Shown one piece after another: positions 12,201 to 24,146 of a stretch of 64,000 bases of DNA; within the stretch, counting starts at the first letter, position 1, and every line of letters starts with the position of its first letter. A program made the translations under genes and the position numbers. Under the pieces are notes generated by a model, which searched no databases, was not told where the DNA came from, and saw only the letters and a list, made by a program, of their open reading frames with translations. The stretch is from Gnetum montanum (Eukaryota; Streptophyta; Gnetopsida; Gnetales; Gnetaceae), in the NCBI GenBank assembly GCA_015680685.1, contig MNCI01017484.1, positions 62,966 through 126,965 on the forward strand, read 5' to 3'.

Positions 12201-13060
12201 CCATGGTCCAAAAAAATGAAGCATCTTTCTTTGTTAGCTTAACTAATGGTTTTGTGATCTTAGAGAAGTTATCTATGAATTGTAGATAGTGGCTAGTGTG
12301 TCCAAGGAATGACCAAACATCTTTAATGATTTTTGGTTAATGGATAATTCCCTAAATGAACCCTATTTTTTTAGGTTTGATCTCAATTCCTATTTATGAT
12401 ATTCTATGCCTTGATACAATGCCTTCTTGGACTATCAGGTAACTCTTTTGCCAATTGAGCCACAAGTTTTTTTTAACACATCCTTTTAGCACTTAATGTA
12501 GCTTCATAGGTGGAGAAGTCATCCATGAAGACTTCCACATTACTACCAATTTTCTACTGAAAAATGCTTAAGAATAGGCATTGGAATGTAGCGGGCACAT
12601 CACATAGATCAAAAGACATCTTGTGATGTGCAAAATTTCCCAAGGAACTCATGAATGTTGTTTTGGCTTGGCCCTTTGGCATGATCTGGATTTAGTTATA
12701 GCCACTATAATCATCCAAAAAACTATAATAGTAATGCCCAGATATGATGTCTAACACTTGATTGATGAATGGTAATGAAAAATGATCCTTGAATATTGCC
12801 ATATTTAGTAGCTAAAAATCAATGCAAGTCTACCATTTACCATATTTCTTTGGCAAAATCACAAGTGGGCTAATGCACTCACTATCTGCAATGGGATAGA
12901 TGAACCCTACCTTGAGAAGTTGTTCAATTTACTCCTTAATAATTTACTTCAATTTGGGATTTAATCACCTCTATGGTTTCCTCTTTGACTTCATGGTTGG
13001 ATCCATGTAGATACCATGTTGGAATATCCTAGAATCAATCCTTGTGAGTTTGGAATATGA
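12200..13060 (-). pseudogene. Reverse transcriptase of element 2, decayed
   Basis: On the minus strand the reading gives G-Y-N-(stop)-I-Q-I, K-T-T-F, a M-S-F-D-L-C-D-V-P-A-T-F-Q block and the catalytic F-M-D-D (about 12505-12530). This is the usual order of RT motifs in Ty3/gypsy (G-Y-N-Q-I-x-I, P-F-G-L-x-N-A-P-x-T-F-Q, F-M-D-D). The catalytic pair of aspartates is intact, but several stops (TAG/TAA) interrupt the frame. It lies between protease and RNase H as expected. Confidence 0.8.
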
Positions 13061-13329
13061 CCAAGCAAAGGATGCTGACCATTTTTCAACCACATTTAAC
13101 AACATCTATTTCTATTTTGGAGAAATATTTGCATTGATTATTATTGGCTTTCTATTTTTTAAGAACACATATTCCATGCTGGCAAGTAGAGTTTTTAATT
13201 CAAGGGGTTCTTACTTGAAATTTTCAAGAATTTCCAACTCTTCCTAGTAGGTATCATTATTTTCATTATTAGAGAGTTGGTGATGAACTTGCTCTAGTTC
13301 ATTCATGCCTATGACATATTCCCATGTTA

Positions 13330-13960
13330 GGCTCTCATTAAGTTCCATGCAAAGTGTGTTGCTTTCAAGATTACTGGTCAACCACTAGGTGTTCTCTTAT
13401 TTTGTGGCTACTATGTACAGACACCTTTGAATATTTTCTTCTAGTGCACATTGTTTGCATGTAGACATCGATGCTTATTTAATAAACTATAGTTTCTGCA
13501 CACAATTGCATCCTATCGCTATATGTGATGCATGGAACTTGCTTCTTCTCGATTTTTTTGAATGCATTTTCTTTAGATATTTCTAGGGAAAGATTTTTTA
13601 TGCCCATTCTTACATCAACGGTGCTCATTCATGTCCTTCCCATGATGATTGGAATGTCCCCTTTACAATTCTCCACCTTGATTACTAGGAAAATTGTAGG
13701 ATAAGACCACCCACAAACAGTGCTCACAATGTCCTCTACTAGTCCCAATGAAACAGTGATGGACTAGTTTGTCAATTCTGATAAGATATTACTATTCTTG
13801 AGAGAAGGAAGGTTCCATATAGTATACATCTCATGAGAAATTAGGTTGACACTAGAATTGGAATCAAGAAGAGCTTTACAAGGTTCATTCCCAACAATCT
13901 ATAATTAAATAAGAGGACTTTGAAGATTAGCTAATTTCGTGGAAGGGTTGCCAACCTCCA
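13330..13960 (-). pseudogene. Retropepsin-type protease of element 2, decayed
   Basis: On the minus strand A-L-L-D-S-N stands where the active site normally reads L-L-D-S-G (about 13865-13880), followed by S-V-N-L-I-S and, further on, I-I-M-G-R. The same reading in elements 5, 6 and 8 keeps D-S-G (D-S-G-F in element 6). The Gly-to-Asn change would inactivate the enzyme, and stops are also present. It would process the Gag-Pol polyprotein. The stretch 13061-13330 continues toward RT as a linker. Confidence 0.75.
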
Positions 13961-14340
13961 AATCTAATTAGATATGTCATGAGTGAGCATAATAATATCG
14001 ATCCTAGGCATTTTTTGGTTTGAAGGGGACTCATAGGAATTAGATGTGGAAAGAGATGGAGTAGGGTTGCCAACTACCTGTGCATTTGAGGCCTTAGGTG
14101 GACTGTTGGGTTGGAAGAAAGGTCTTTTCTTTGATTGAGTGTCCAAACCACTCGGTTGATGAATCAGTTGTAGATTAATGATCCTAGTAGTGTTACATTA
14201 ATGCAGTTGAGTTGGGAGTTCACCTTGTATAGATGGAGTAGGTGGTAGCTATGTTGAGAGTAGAGAAAGATGCACAAGAATAGGAGGAGGATAAGGATAA
14301 AAGGTGGTATCCCTCCTTGAATGTTGAGAATGAATCCAAT
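13961..14340 (-). pseudogene. gag C-terminal part of element 2, downstream of the insertion
   Basis: On the minus strand this resumes the Pro/Ser/Thr-rich gag tail directly after the foreign insertion (an H-S-Q-H-S-R-R stretch, then P-P-P-I-L-V-H and a K-K-R-P-F-F block). The corresponding region in elements 5 and 8 has Y-F-R-R-T-P and K-K-R-R-x-F-F. It leads into the protease. One or more stops interrupt it. Confidence 0.65.
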
Positions 14341-14349
14341 AATAGTTAG
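14341..14349. repeat. Left copy of 9-bp target-site duplication
   Basis: AATAGTTAG here and at 16625-16633 flank a 2275-base block. With one copy and the block removed, gag of element 2 aligns continuously with gag of elements 5 and 8. Confidence 0.75.
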
Positions 14350-16624
14350 TGTTGGTGACCGTTTGGGATGCGACTGCCAATGAGTGTCCTCGAATAGGAT
14401 TTAGGTGCCTACTGGTCTCTGGCAACACCAAGGCCCAGATACCTCCAAATAAACTCAGTAGTTAATGTGAGTATGTGTGTGTGCTGTTGTAGCGTGTGGT
14501 TGTGTGAAATGTAACCAAATGCGTTGTGTGTAAACTACAAATGACTTACTTTAAAGAGATTCAGCCAACTTTGCCAAGTACTGTGAATTGTTGAGAGTTC
14601 CCATTTTGTTCAATTGCCTAGTCTACACAGTCCTTATAATACCTACTTGTAACAAATAAAATTTTGCAAAAACATTTGAGCACAACTCCGCAAATCTACT
14701 CCTAATTTTCCCCAGAGAAAGAGATAGTTCCACAAGAAAACTAGAAATAGAGCAAGATTCGATGGAAATAAGCAGAAAAGAAAAGAAAGCAGATTTGTGT
14801 AGACCTCAAATATTTAAACAAGGTAAAATGACACGAGTAAACACTTCGCAATAAAGCTATCCCAAATTCAATATCTACGAATTGTTCAAACTTCCAAGGC
14901 TCAAACAAGCAATATCTTCAAGACAATCCTACTATGCTACCAAAAATTGCTGCGTAAACTACCACGTACGAGACTCCATTTTGACTAGATAATAGATGTC
15001 AACGATTGCATTCAAACAGAACCTTTGAAAGACTTGACAATTTCTGATTGAAATACCATGGAAATTCACTTTAAAGATAAAAAGAAGCTATTCTGGTCCC
15101 ATCAAAATACCAAAGATTTTCTGAACCCTCTTGACTACTGAATTGTTCAACGGCATGACTACAAGCAGAGGCTCTCTTACAACAATCCCAATAGCAGTTC
15201 CTATACATTGCACAATAACAAAATTTACTACTAAAATGCTCTTAAGGCTTTTAAACACAAGCACTTCTATGGCAAAATTTTAACAGAAAATTTCTATCGG
15301 GCAACAAGAACAATAAGAGCAATCTAAAAATCCCAAAATTACTTGCCAAGGATGATACTATCTAAACCACTAGCTAAACAATTTAAACAAAATAAAAAAT
15401 AAAAAACATAACTCACAGAACTATGACAAAGAGGCTGAAATCTTTCCTTTAGCAAGCCATCTTACAAGCAATCTTCTTTACAAATCTTCCAAGACCCCAA
15501 GTGTGATCTCAAAAGTGATGATGATATGAGACCCCAAGTGCTAGCTAGTAGCCTTCCCAAAGTGTCTTCTCCAAAAGTGTGATGTATCAAGTGTCTTTTC
15601 CAAAATTCCTCCCAGTTGAAGCCTTTTTATAGGGTTCAAAGGTGGTTACATATTCAAAAATATCTTACCTAACTTCTCTCCCAAGTAACTTGTCCAACAA
15701 GTTAGGGAGTATTAACTTAGGAAGTTAGGAGATATATAAATATTTCTTTTGAAAAATAATTCCAATAGTTCCATATAATTGTTTACAATTATAGCTCTAA
15801 TAGCTTTTCATTTTTACTTGTTTAAAATTTTTAAGAATATTATTGAAGCCCTTAGTGATTTTATGAACAAGGTGATAATATAATATCTACCTTGGTATAA
15901 ATGTTGATGGTACCTAATCTAAAATAATTTATGTGCACTTGCACTCGTATGAAAATGGCTGGAAAAATTTAAATCCAAAACATCAGGCCCGAATGTGAAG
16001 GTGCCAGGCCTGGAACTGCCATCGAATACTTCCGAAATATCCCGCCCTTGCCAAAAATCGTTATCAACCACCACTGTGGAAGAAGGCTCTGCCACTGCAT
16101 CCGACATCGTTGCTATGTGATGTTCGGTTGCTAGAGGAGAAACATCTAGAAAAAAAATGATGTATTGAACATATGGCCCTAGACATAGGGTTTTGGTTGC
16201 CTGGAACTATTTTGTTTTGCCCTAAATTTGCTTAGGGCTTCCTGCGTTTTTTGTGTTCCTGCAGATCGTCTTTCAAATTCCTGTCGTTGATTGCAGAGTC
16301 AAGGGCAAACGTATCGTAATGGTGTCTGGTGTGGTAGGTTAAGAATGACCCTACAATGGCCAGCAAAATCTTCACATAGTGCACACATTGCAGAACACAG
16401 TGAACGTCGTTGAAGGCAGGCAGATTGGAAATATCAAGAGGGCACAACCATCATACTATATCTTCCCTTCACACTATATCTTCATTCAACAAATTTCCAC
16501 ATGAAACCTCTGGTATTAAAATATCAATAGGGCACAACCATCATATATATATATATTTGAATATCTTCTATGGCTTATTCATATTTTATCACCTTTGCTG
16601 TTCCATGAAATGGCTAAATGTGCC
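14350..16624. mobile_element. 2.3 kb foreign insertion in gag of element 2, class unresolved
   Basis: The block begins TGTTGGTGACC and ends ATGTGCC, and is flanked by a perfect 9-bp direct repeat. No gag/pol motif, LTR pair, poly(A) end or clear terminal inverted repeat is visible. Nine-base duplications are typical of Mutator-like elements, and some of those lack obvious terminal repeats. It contains TATA-like CTATAAAAAGG on the minus strand (about 15625), a short ATG-initiated ORF (15919-16107, minus) and an imperfect direct repeat of about 25 bases (about 16433 and 16522). Its base composition, with more CpG in 15950-16430, differs from the host element. A captured host fragment inside a non-autonomous element is plausible but unproven. 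Confidence 0.6.
15919..16107 (-). other. Short unrecognised ORF (62 aa) inside the foreign insertion
   Basis: It starts MSDAVAEPSS and ends SAHKLF, with an acidic, Ser-rich composition, in the most CpG-rich part of the insertion. Possible splice donors (CGAGTGCAAGTGC) lie near the end, so it could be a first exon taken from a host gene. An unrelated 71-aa frame (16232-16447, minus) lies just upstream. I do not recognise either. Neither has support beyond composition and an ATG. Confidence 0.25.
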
Positions 16625-16633
16625 AATAGTTAG
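16625..16633. repeat. Right copy of 9-bp target-site duplication
   Basis: Exact match to 14341-14349 (AATAGTTAG). The next outer bases differ on the two sides, so the duplication is exactly 9 bp. Confidence 0.75.
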
Positions 16634-18787
16634 GAGTGTAGTAGTATGATTGGAAAGTAGAAACATGATTGGAAAAGTCACATGGAGAAAGGGGTTTCTA
16701 AACATAATACCCATATAGATCAAGTTTTCTATAAGGGTATTGCTACCTTGGTAGTGCCAGCGCCCATGACTATGGTTGCTGCCACTATTGATATTGCTCA
16801 TATGGTTGTGGTGGAGTTCCACTTGGATAATATTGTTGTTGCTAGTGGAACTACATAGAATTTCCTTAGGGATAAGGCAACCTTCTAGGTGTATGCCTTT
16901 GTGTTAGTCATTGATTCAAAGCATACACCCCAAACTTCTATAAGTGGGACACTATGGGGCAACATCCCTTACGATGTTCATACTGGCAAATGTCACATCC
17001 ACCATCATCATTTGATTTGGTTCTTGTAACTTCTTCTACTATAGAAATTTTTCCTTTATCTCTCTAATTGGCATGTTTAGTTTCCTTGTGCCTCTTGCGA
17101 TCATGATCACTACTTTGTTCTTTGGACCTTTTAGCAATTTTTAGGATAGCTTGATATTTGCTATCCATAGAGTCCCATAACTAATCAACCTTGGCCAAAA
17201 TTTTTGAGTTAAAATTTTAAAGTGGTAAGGTTTTCTGATTCACCACCTCATCAAGTGATGATTCTTCCTCACTATTACAAAATTAAACCTCCCTCTTAAA
17301 AATGGAAGGATTGTGGTTGTATTCCTCTACACTTTCACATTTCATCAACTCTCCTTCTTCTTTTGCTACCTGCTTAATAAATTATTGAATCTTATGGAAT
17401 CTTAATTCTAGCAATTACCCTTGGGCATAGATGCCAAGAGTTCTCCTCATTTCTAATAAGAGCCCATCTACTATGTGGAAAAATTGCTCTAGTTGAAAAT
17501 AACCATGGCCAGGACATCTGTGCAATAAAGAATAGTATTAGCCCATGATGACATCCAAGGGTTCATGTGTTCCTTGTTTTCATCCTTAGATCTATCTCCT
17601 TAAGTTGGACACTCAAGAGTATGTTTGATATTTTTCATTAAAAAGTTCAAGCATTCTACTCCATTGTGTGATAGATTCTAGTTCTAAGTACTAGCATCAG
17701 TTTTCTACTTCTTTAATGAGTGTTCTGGGGAACAACTTAAGCTTTTACCACTCATTTTCTATATTTTTCAAGGCACATGTATCATGGAAAGCTTGGAAAT
17801 GATTTTGTGGATCTAACTTATATCACCCTTTGAACCAAGGAATATTGTTCATGACTAGCCTCTTGATCTGACTATCCTTAATGTACCTTGTAGGGATTCT
17901 CACTACCTCTACATTGTTGAGCATGCTTCAGGTAACTAGAAAAGGCTCATTGAGCCCATGATTTTATGCCTATGATGCCCTATGCTACCCCTTCATTCAT
18001 GATGGTGGTTCTCTATTAAATGTCCACACCCCTAGTCTTGACTTGCTTGATGGTCCCTTTAATCATCTCAGTCCCATTAACCACCTCCACCATAATCGCA
18101 CCCCTACAGTTGTGATTAGATCCAGAAGAGGAAAAAGATGATGATGAAGATAAAGAGGAAGGAGAACTAGCATCATCATAGTGCTTGCTACCCCCTCTTC
18201 AATGATCATGATCTTGTTTTATGTTCACATCCCTATGCTAAATTTTCTCCTTGGATCCTCTTTTATCATCGAGTCCATTCTTGCCAGAACCAAGATTGTG
18301 GATTGTGGACTACAGGTTCTGGTTTTGACCTCCTTCACTGAAGTCAAAGAGAGAAATTTCACTAAATGGAAAATCCCAAGAGAAGGGTTCTCCACCATAT
18401 TTTTGGTATGTTAGGTATGGGGAATCAATGAACCACTTTCCTTTTACAAATTTTTAGTACTACTCTAATTGGTGATCCCTTAGACATTGTGCATTAGTGG
18501 GATAATAATCCCTAGCATCACTATCTTGCACAACATACTTAGCATGAAGTCCTTTAAGACCCAATCGTATAAAAGTTTGTTGAAACATCATAGGAACAAA
18601 TCAATTAGATGGTAACATGATGTTGCCATCCATGTTGTGCCACTGTAGCTATTCATCCTAGTGTAGGATGAAGGTGAAATTAGGTACATACTCATCAGGG
18701 TGAGCATATACCACTCTGTATTGTTAAGGCACCTATTAACGTACTCCGTCAAACTTGGGTGGAGAATCGCTCCTATGAGAAGAAGAC
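16634..18787 (-). pseudogene. gag of element 2, N-terminal and central parts
   Basis: On the minus strand the start codon is at 18787 (MSSSHRSDSPP), as in elements 5 and 6. A conserved N-terminal domain follows (Y-R-V-V-Y-A-H-P-D-E-Y-V-P-N-F-T-F-I-L, about 18640-18720). The gag core lies at about 17400-17950 and the zinc-knuckle region at about 16960-17010. The C-terminal part is split off by the foreign insertion. Gag would form the virus-like particle and bind the RNA. Many stops are present, most explained by C-to-T or G-to-A changes. The start was chosen because the same ATG-T-C-T start is present in three copies. Confidence 0.75.
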
Positions 18788-18931
18788 ATCTTATGTTAGG
18801 AAATAAAAATGTAGTGTGCTTCTTTAAAATTATTGTAGTTATTTTAAAGTGTGATATAACTTTAAGATTTTTTCTAATGATTTTGAATAATTTTCACTAA
18901 GTCCTAGATAGCACATGTAACACCCAAAAAA

Positions 18932-18950
18932 TCCCTAACAATGATGCCAA
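18932..18950 (-). other. Primer-binding site of element 2 (tRNA-Asp type)
   Basis: On the minus strand the bases directly after the 5' LTR read TTGGCATCATTGTTAGGGA. This is the complement of the plant tRNA-Asp 3' end (TGGCGCCGTTGCCGGGGA) with six differences, all transitions. Confidence 0.75.
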
Positions 18951-19830
18951 TGATGAGTGGTGAGGTACTTGTATGCCTAACCATACAAATCACAAGCATT
19001 CACATGCAATCTACTCAAATTTCTTAGACCTTAAGCTCTTAAGTATAGTGGTTCTGTGACATGAAATCTAATCATGACAATCATTGTCCTCTCAACTATA
19101 CTTGTAGAGCTTAATTATATGGTTAAGTATAATTGAGGCACATGATTTTTATTATTTTATATTTTATTTATCTATGATTAATAACAAGTTGAAATGTAAT
19201 TTATAATCAATTTAACTTAATATAATTATTGATCAATAACTAACTATCCTAACATAAGTGTCTGATCCCACTTTTTGTGCACATCTTGAACACGTATAAC
19301 TCTGTTGGGTTACCAAATGTTAAGCATTGCTAGGGGTTACCAAGAGTGATACGCATGCTCAAAGCAGTCATACTTTTTGTATTTTAATTAATTAATTAAC
19401 TTCTATTGAATCTAATTAGCTTAACTTAGCTCAATTACTTGGAAGCATTAAAGGAAATTGCATTAAATAAAATGTTTAAGCTAGCCAAGGTGCTATAAGG
19501 CTTAATTAGAAACCTTGTATTTATTTCTACACACACTATTATGCTCAAGTACAATAGTGATTAAATAAAGATCCATACACTCAATGACTCCTACTGCAAG
19601 CACTTTGGAAAATATTCTAACTCTAGAGAAAACAAACTGTAAGAGATTTGCTATCCTATAACAAAAACTATCTAGAAACTATGTGCCCAAGAGCTATATT
19701 TATAGGATAGCACATATATTGTAATATTGAATATTTAACATTGCATCTTGGGGTTCAATATTAAGTATTCAATATTGAGGCTTCGATATCATGTATCTAA
19801 TATTGGAGCACAACAAAAAATGATTCATCA
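18951..19830 (-). repeat. 5' LTR of element 2
   Basis: On the minus strand it runs from TGATGAATC (19830) to CCACTCATCA (18951). It matches 7916-8808. The U3 (about 19710-19815) holds ATATTGAATA-type repeats with one GATATC, and CTATAAATATAG serves as TATA (about 19695). Confidence 0.85.
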
Positions 19831-20142
19831 CTGATCATGGAATAATCTTATTTAGTGGATCACATTTACTTGATGTATAAGTAGATTTTATGATACTAGC
19901 ACAAATTTTCATTAAAACATATCATCCACACCTAAAAATAGTGGTGTATATATAACAATACATCATGTGGCATAGTAATGCATCATTTTAGTGCCTTTGT
20001 ATCAATGCTCCTAGAACATGTAGTTAAGATATGCTAGTGTAGCAAATATTTTGTGGACCTTCTAAACCTAGCAAACTGGTTAATTTGTTAAAAATTTTTC
20101 CTACAACATTTAATAGTTTTTTAATGATATTATAAAAGTGAT
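19831..20142. other. Unassigned spacer between elements 2 and 3
   Basis: About 310 AT-rich bases with no coding frame or repeat I can identify. Confidence 0.4.
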
Positions 20143-21121
20143 TGATGAATCATGTTTTAACACACTTTGATATTAGATATCCTTTTTCTCATACAAATTC
20201 CACCCAACCCTATCAAACATCTAGAGAAGGTAAAGAAATCCATCAAGATACCTTGCCTTATCATCAACATGATGGACTTCATTTGAGTGATCCACCACCT
20301 TTAAGGGATGATAAAGATACAAATGAGACCCTATCCCTTAAAACATTAGAAGGTGTGCCAAATCCTTCTTGGTTTATTGTTTTTAAAAAAATGTCACATA
20401 GCCCTCTCCAACTGAGATTATTCTTGGGTGTTCATACCCATACAGGAGGTAGCCTAGATGATAGTATCCTAAAATGAATTTTCCTAGGTATTGGCATGCC
20501 CAAAATTTACCATCAATAGTACCTAAACATAATTTTATAAACAATAATAAAATCAAGATTTTTTTATCCATTGCAGCACTTGGATCAGGTTAAGTTTATT
20601 TTCAAGTAGTTTACTTTGAATGCAATTTACTTTCTTGTCTTTAAGCATTCAATATTATAACTCATAAGTAACGTGAGTACAACCACTTAGAGCATAATAT
20701 ACTAATGCTTGGTAATCCCAGTAGTGAATAATTGATACACCTAGTAGTAAACACTTAGTAACCTAGCCATGTTAGTATACATTTAAGATGTGTACGAAAA
20801 GTAGGAACGAATTATGTATGTTTAAGATAGTTTAGTTAATTAATTAGGTAAATTAAATGTTCAACTCTTCCTTTAATTAATTATGTCATAGATAAAGAAA
20901 ATTATTTAAGAAATTATAAAAATAAATATCTTACACCTCAATCATAATTAACCATACAAACAATTAACATAAGTAATGATTGGGAAAATAATGACTACTA
21001 ACCATGTACTATCTAAGGATGTAGGCCACTTAAGTCGATGAAGTCTATGGAGTTCAAGTAGATCATTTGTACAAGCTAACAATTCATATGGTTGGGTGTA
21101 GGAAATACCAATAATTCATCA
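20143..21121 (+). repeat. 5' LTR of element 3, with foreign DNA in U3
   Basis: It starts TGATGAATCATG and ends ATTCATCA. The right part matches LTRs of elements 1 and 2: ACCTAAACA, AATAATAAAATCAAG, CATTGCAGCACTTG, and the GTGTACGAAAAGTAGGAACG block. The part from about 20175 to 20510 has none of the expected U3 motif array or TATA. Confidence 0.75.
20175..20510 (+). other. Foreign segment inside the LTR of element 3, with 111-aa ORF
   Basis: The open frame at 20142-20477 begins in LTR sequence and then reads through DNA absent from the other LTRs (…P-P-L-R-D-D-K-D-T-N-E-T-L-S-L…). I do not recognise the product. The segment replaces the usual U3 motifs, so it is either an insertion or a replacement of the promoter region. 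With the other LTR of this element missing, a copied state cannot be tested here. Confidence 0.4.
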
Positions 21122-21140
21122 TTAGTGCTATTGTCAGGGA
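21122..21140 (+). other. Primer-binding site of element 3 (tRNA-Asp type)
   Basis: TTAGTGCTATTGTCAGGGA directly follows the LTR and matches the tRNA-Asp complement except for transitions. Confidence 0.7.
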
Positions 21141-21279
21141 TTTTTGTTTAGCTATATGCATTAAGTGTCTTTAAATAGTGAAATCATACAAAATTCATTG
21201 TAAAAATATCACATATCATCTTTGATAAAAATAATAATGATATTTTATTAAAGACACACTATATAAGAGAAAACTAAAG

Positions 21280-22204
21280 ATGTATTCTTCTTGTAGGACT
21301 AATTCACCACCTACTAATGATTCTAACCAACAACATGATAGACCTAGAAGGAATGTTGATAAGACAGCTCAACAACTAAAGGTTGTCTATGCTAATCTAG
21401 ATTCCTATTATCTAAACTTCACTTTCATCCTTCATTATGATGAATAGCTATGTTGGAGAGATTTGGAAGACAATGTTATCTAGCCTCTTGATTGTTCTAT
21501 CATTTTAATGTTCAGGAAACTCTCATACAACTAGGACGTGAATCAATAATCCCAAATTACCAAGTGAAGGACCATGTCTCCAAAGATTATCAACCAATAA
21601 AGGCCTAACTTAAAAAATATAAACTCATGAAGGCATATCATGAAACCTCCAAGGAAAAAAGGTCCCAATCTCACTAATTTAACAATCATAAAAAGAGGAC
21701 CCAAAATTTCCATTAGGGCAATCTCAACATTAAAATCCTTCTTCCTTTCATAAGGATGACACAACTTATTAACCATTGCATTTAATCCTAGCAAGAAACC
21801 AAGCTGAAGAAATAATTGGTTCCAAAATCAAAGGAGCCTTAAGGCCAAGGCCTCCCAATCATTCACCAAGAGAACAATTGAGGGACCAAACGAGAAGGGC
21901 ATGCTAACATAAATCTCCTAGTTCTCCACCTTTACCATCCTCCTCCTCATCAAATTCTAATAGGGGAAAACATGATCAATATAGAAGGAGAAATAATTGA
22001 GGCCAAGATGGAGATGCCAAAAGGCCCCATCATAGATATGGAAGAAGAGAACATAGACAACAATAAGAGGAAAAGCATCATCAGGAAAGAAGGCATAACA
22101 TGCCATATCATAGGAGACATGGCTATGATAGGCCCACTATGAGTATAACAACTATGATGAAACATTTCCAGCTACAAGAAGCATGATAAATATCTTAGAG
22201 GTAG
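21280..22204 (+). pseudogene. gag of element 3, N-terminal part
   Basis: The reading starts with ATG at 21280 (MYSSCRTNSPPTND, matching the MSSSS...SPP start of elements 2, 5 and 6). The conserved N-terminal domain follows: V-V-Y-A-N-L-D-S-Y-Y-L-N-F-T-F-I-L-H, then C-W-R-D-L-E-D-N-V-I. The downstream region (about 21880-22190) is rich in Arg, His and Ser, as in the other gags. Element 4 is inserted at 22204. Stops and frame shifts are present. Confidence 0.7.
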
Positions 22205-22954
22205 TGATGAGTCGCCATTTAGTTAACCGTGATATCTTGTATGCGATATCGCGTACGCAATATCATAGCCTAGCCGCGATATCACATACAGGATATCGTA
22301 GCTTGTCTCCTCATCTATAAATAAGAGGTAGATAGTTCTGATAGGGAGTTCTTTAGTTTTTTCTTAGTTCTTAGTTTAAGTGTTAAGTTTTAGTTCTTGT
22401 TTTTCTCTCAACCCTTTTCCTCCTAGTGCATGCCCGCAATGTGGTGATTGTAATTGTATGACACCTTTATTCGAGTGTCACGTACTTGGACATGCACATG
22501 ACTGAAAATAAAGATTGAGATTACTTCATCATTGTAGCATTCACTTAGCTTAATTATTTAACTAATTATTATTTATTAATTTCTTAGTTAATCTCTTCTC
22601 ACCCTAAACTCCTGTTAAATGCAGAATGAGTACGACTTGATTACGAGCATTTAAGTGTGACTACTTGGTAACCCAGTAATGTACCTAGGATCTGCACTTG
22701 GTAATCCTAGTGGTAGTCTTGCATGAAGTGCAAGATGTGTACGGATGATCAAGGAACAGATGCTCATCACACTTAGGCTAGCTTAGATTCTCTCTCACCC
22801 TGCTCTCTTAGCTTAGTTAATATTATCTTCCATTACCTTTAGGAGTAGCACTAGCATAGAAACACATCATACACCTCATTCTGGACTAAACCATACATGA
22901 CAAAGTTAACACTAGTCCAGGTGGGAAGACAACGAACTATGACCTAAGGATAAC
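22205..22954 (+). repeat. 5' LTR of element 4, left part
   Basis: It starts TGATGAGTCGCC. U3 carries GATATCGCGTACGCAATATC-type motifs (about 22230-22300) followed by TATAAATAAGAGG (about 22315). It is cut at 22954 by element 5 and continues at 29974. The uninterrupted 3' LTR (37062-37867) shows a single ATAAC at the cut site. Confidence 0.88.
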
Positions 22955-23786
22955 TGATGAGTGGTGAGGTACCCCTACACTCAACCATATGAATACGAGC
23001 GTAACACGCACGATCCGGTTGAACTCCACAGACTAAGTGCTTACACGCCTCATGGAACACTTAAGGTTAATTATTCGTTGTCTTCCTAGACTTGTATTTG
23101 TCACGGTGTATGGTTAAGTAAGTTCGAGGTACATGATTTTTATGTCTTTTAATGTTTTATCTCCTATGCTACTGAGGTGAAGGATTAAAGAGATTAACTA
23201 ACTAACTCTAAGTAATGAACTAAGTCTAAATTAACCTAGCATCAGCATTCGTTCCCACTTACCGTACACACCCTAAACCAATGCAACCATGGCTACTAAA
23301 CGCTAGTCGTTGCTGAAATCACCACGCGTAATGCATGTGCTCAAAGTGGTCGTACTGAGGCACTTAACTAGGAGAGAAGGGTTGAGAGAGAAAGTAGTAA
23401 ATAACTAAAACATTTAAATAAAAAGTGATAAATAATAGTAAATAAAATCCTAATTAGCCTATTCCATGCTCTACAAGGTTTATCCAAGAAGCTCGTCTTT
23501 ATTGCCATACACAAACTTGTGTTTAGGTACAATGTCTACTCGAATAAAGATCCGTTCACTCTGGAGTTCCTACTATGGGCACATGGAAATTAATCTATCT
23601 CTGGAGTGGAAAAACTGCCAGATTTTTGCTACGGTCTAGGCCTAGATGAGAAAACAAGGGAGAGCCGCCTCTTATTTATTGATATGACGATGCACCACAA
23701 TATCGCGGGGGAAGACGCGATATCGCAAGGGATGCAATATCGCGATGGCCACGATATCATGGCCCATGCGATATCATGTCCCATCA
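22955..23786 (-). repeat. 3' LTR of element 5
   Basis: On the minus strand it starts TGATGGGACATGATATCG and ends CCACTCATCA. The U3 at 23690-23780 is dense in GATATCGCG motifs. The TATA-like region reads TCAATAAATAAGAGGCGG. AATAAAGA and GCTTCTTGGATAAACC blocks mark the R/U5 region. Confidence 0.9.
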
Positions 23787-23803
23787 TACCCCCATGACTA
23801 AAT
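23787..23803 (-). other. Polypurine tract of element 5
   Basis: On the minus strand the bases before the LTR read TTTAGTCATGGGGGTA, the common tract of this superfamily. Confidence 0.75.
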
Positions 23804-24146
23804 GAAAACTCATCCTTGAGTTCCTTACAATAATATCGGGAAGGTATGGGATTATTGACTCAATGGAACTAATGGGATGACATGTGAATGGATCATCATT
23901 ATAAGACACAACAAAACTGGTGTTCATGAAAACAAGGGTGAACACCTTATTACATTGACGTCAGGCCTCATTTGTTAGCTGAGAAAGAGAGAGAGAAAGA
24001 ATTTTTGCTGCTGCCAACACCAAGATTATGCCTTTCATTGTCCATCGGTAAGCGCACCATCGATCTTGCTCCTTGCATAGCTGCTTTAGCGCTACTCCAT
24101 TCCAAGTGTTCCTTCCAGATCTCCTCCATTGTTGTATGATTACCAT

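Larger units (their letters stand above)
7916..19830 (-). mobile_element. Element 2: full-length Ty3/gypsy retrotransposon, pol-bearing
   Basis: Two direct LTRs (893 and 880 bases) flank gag, protease, RT, RNase H, integrase and a 3' spacer, all read on the minus strand. The tRNA-Asp-type primer site is at the right end and the polypurine tract at the left. A 2275-base foreign insertion interrupts gag. The flanks (CCTAT left, CTGAT right) are not a clean target duplication, so the boundary sites have drifted. It has no ORF2, unlike element 1. It is structurally autonomous but coding-dead. Confidence 0.88.

Noticed and set aside
14350-16624. The insertion as a solo LTR or small LTR element
   Set aside because: A 9-bp duplication and the lack of TG...CA ends with a 5-bp duplication do not fit, although a TATA box on the minus strand is present.
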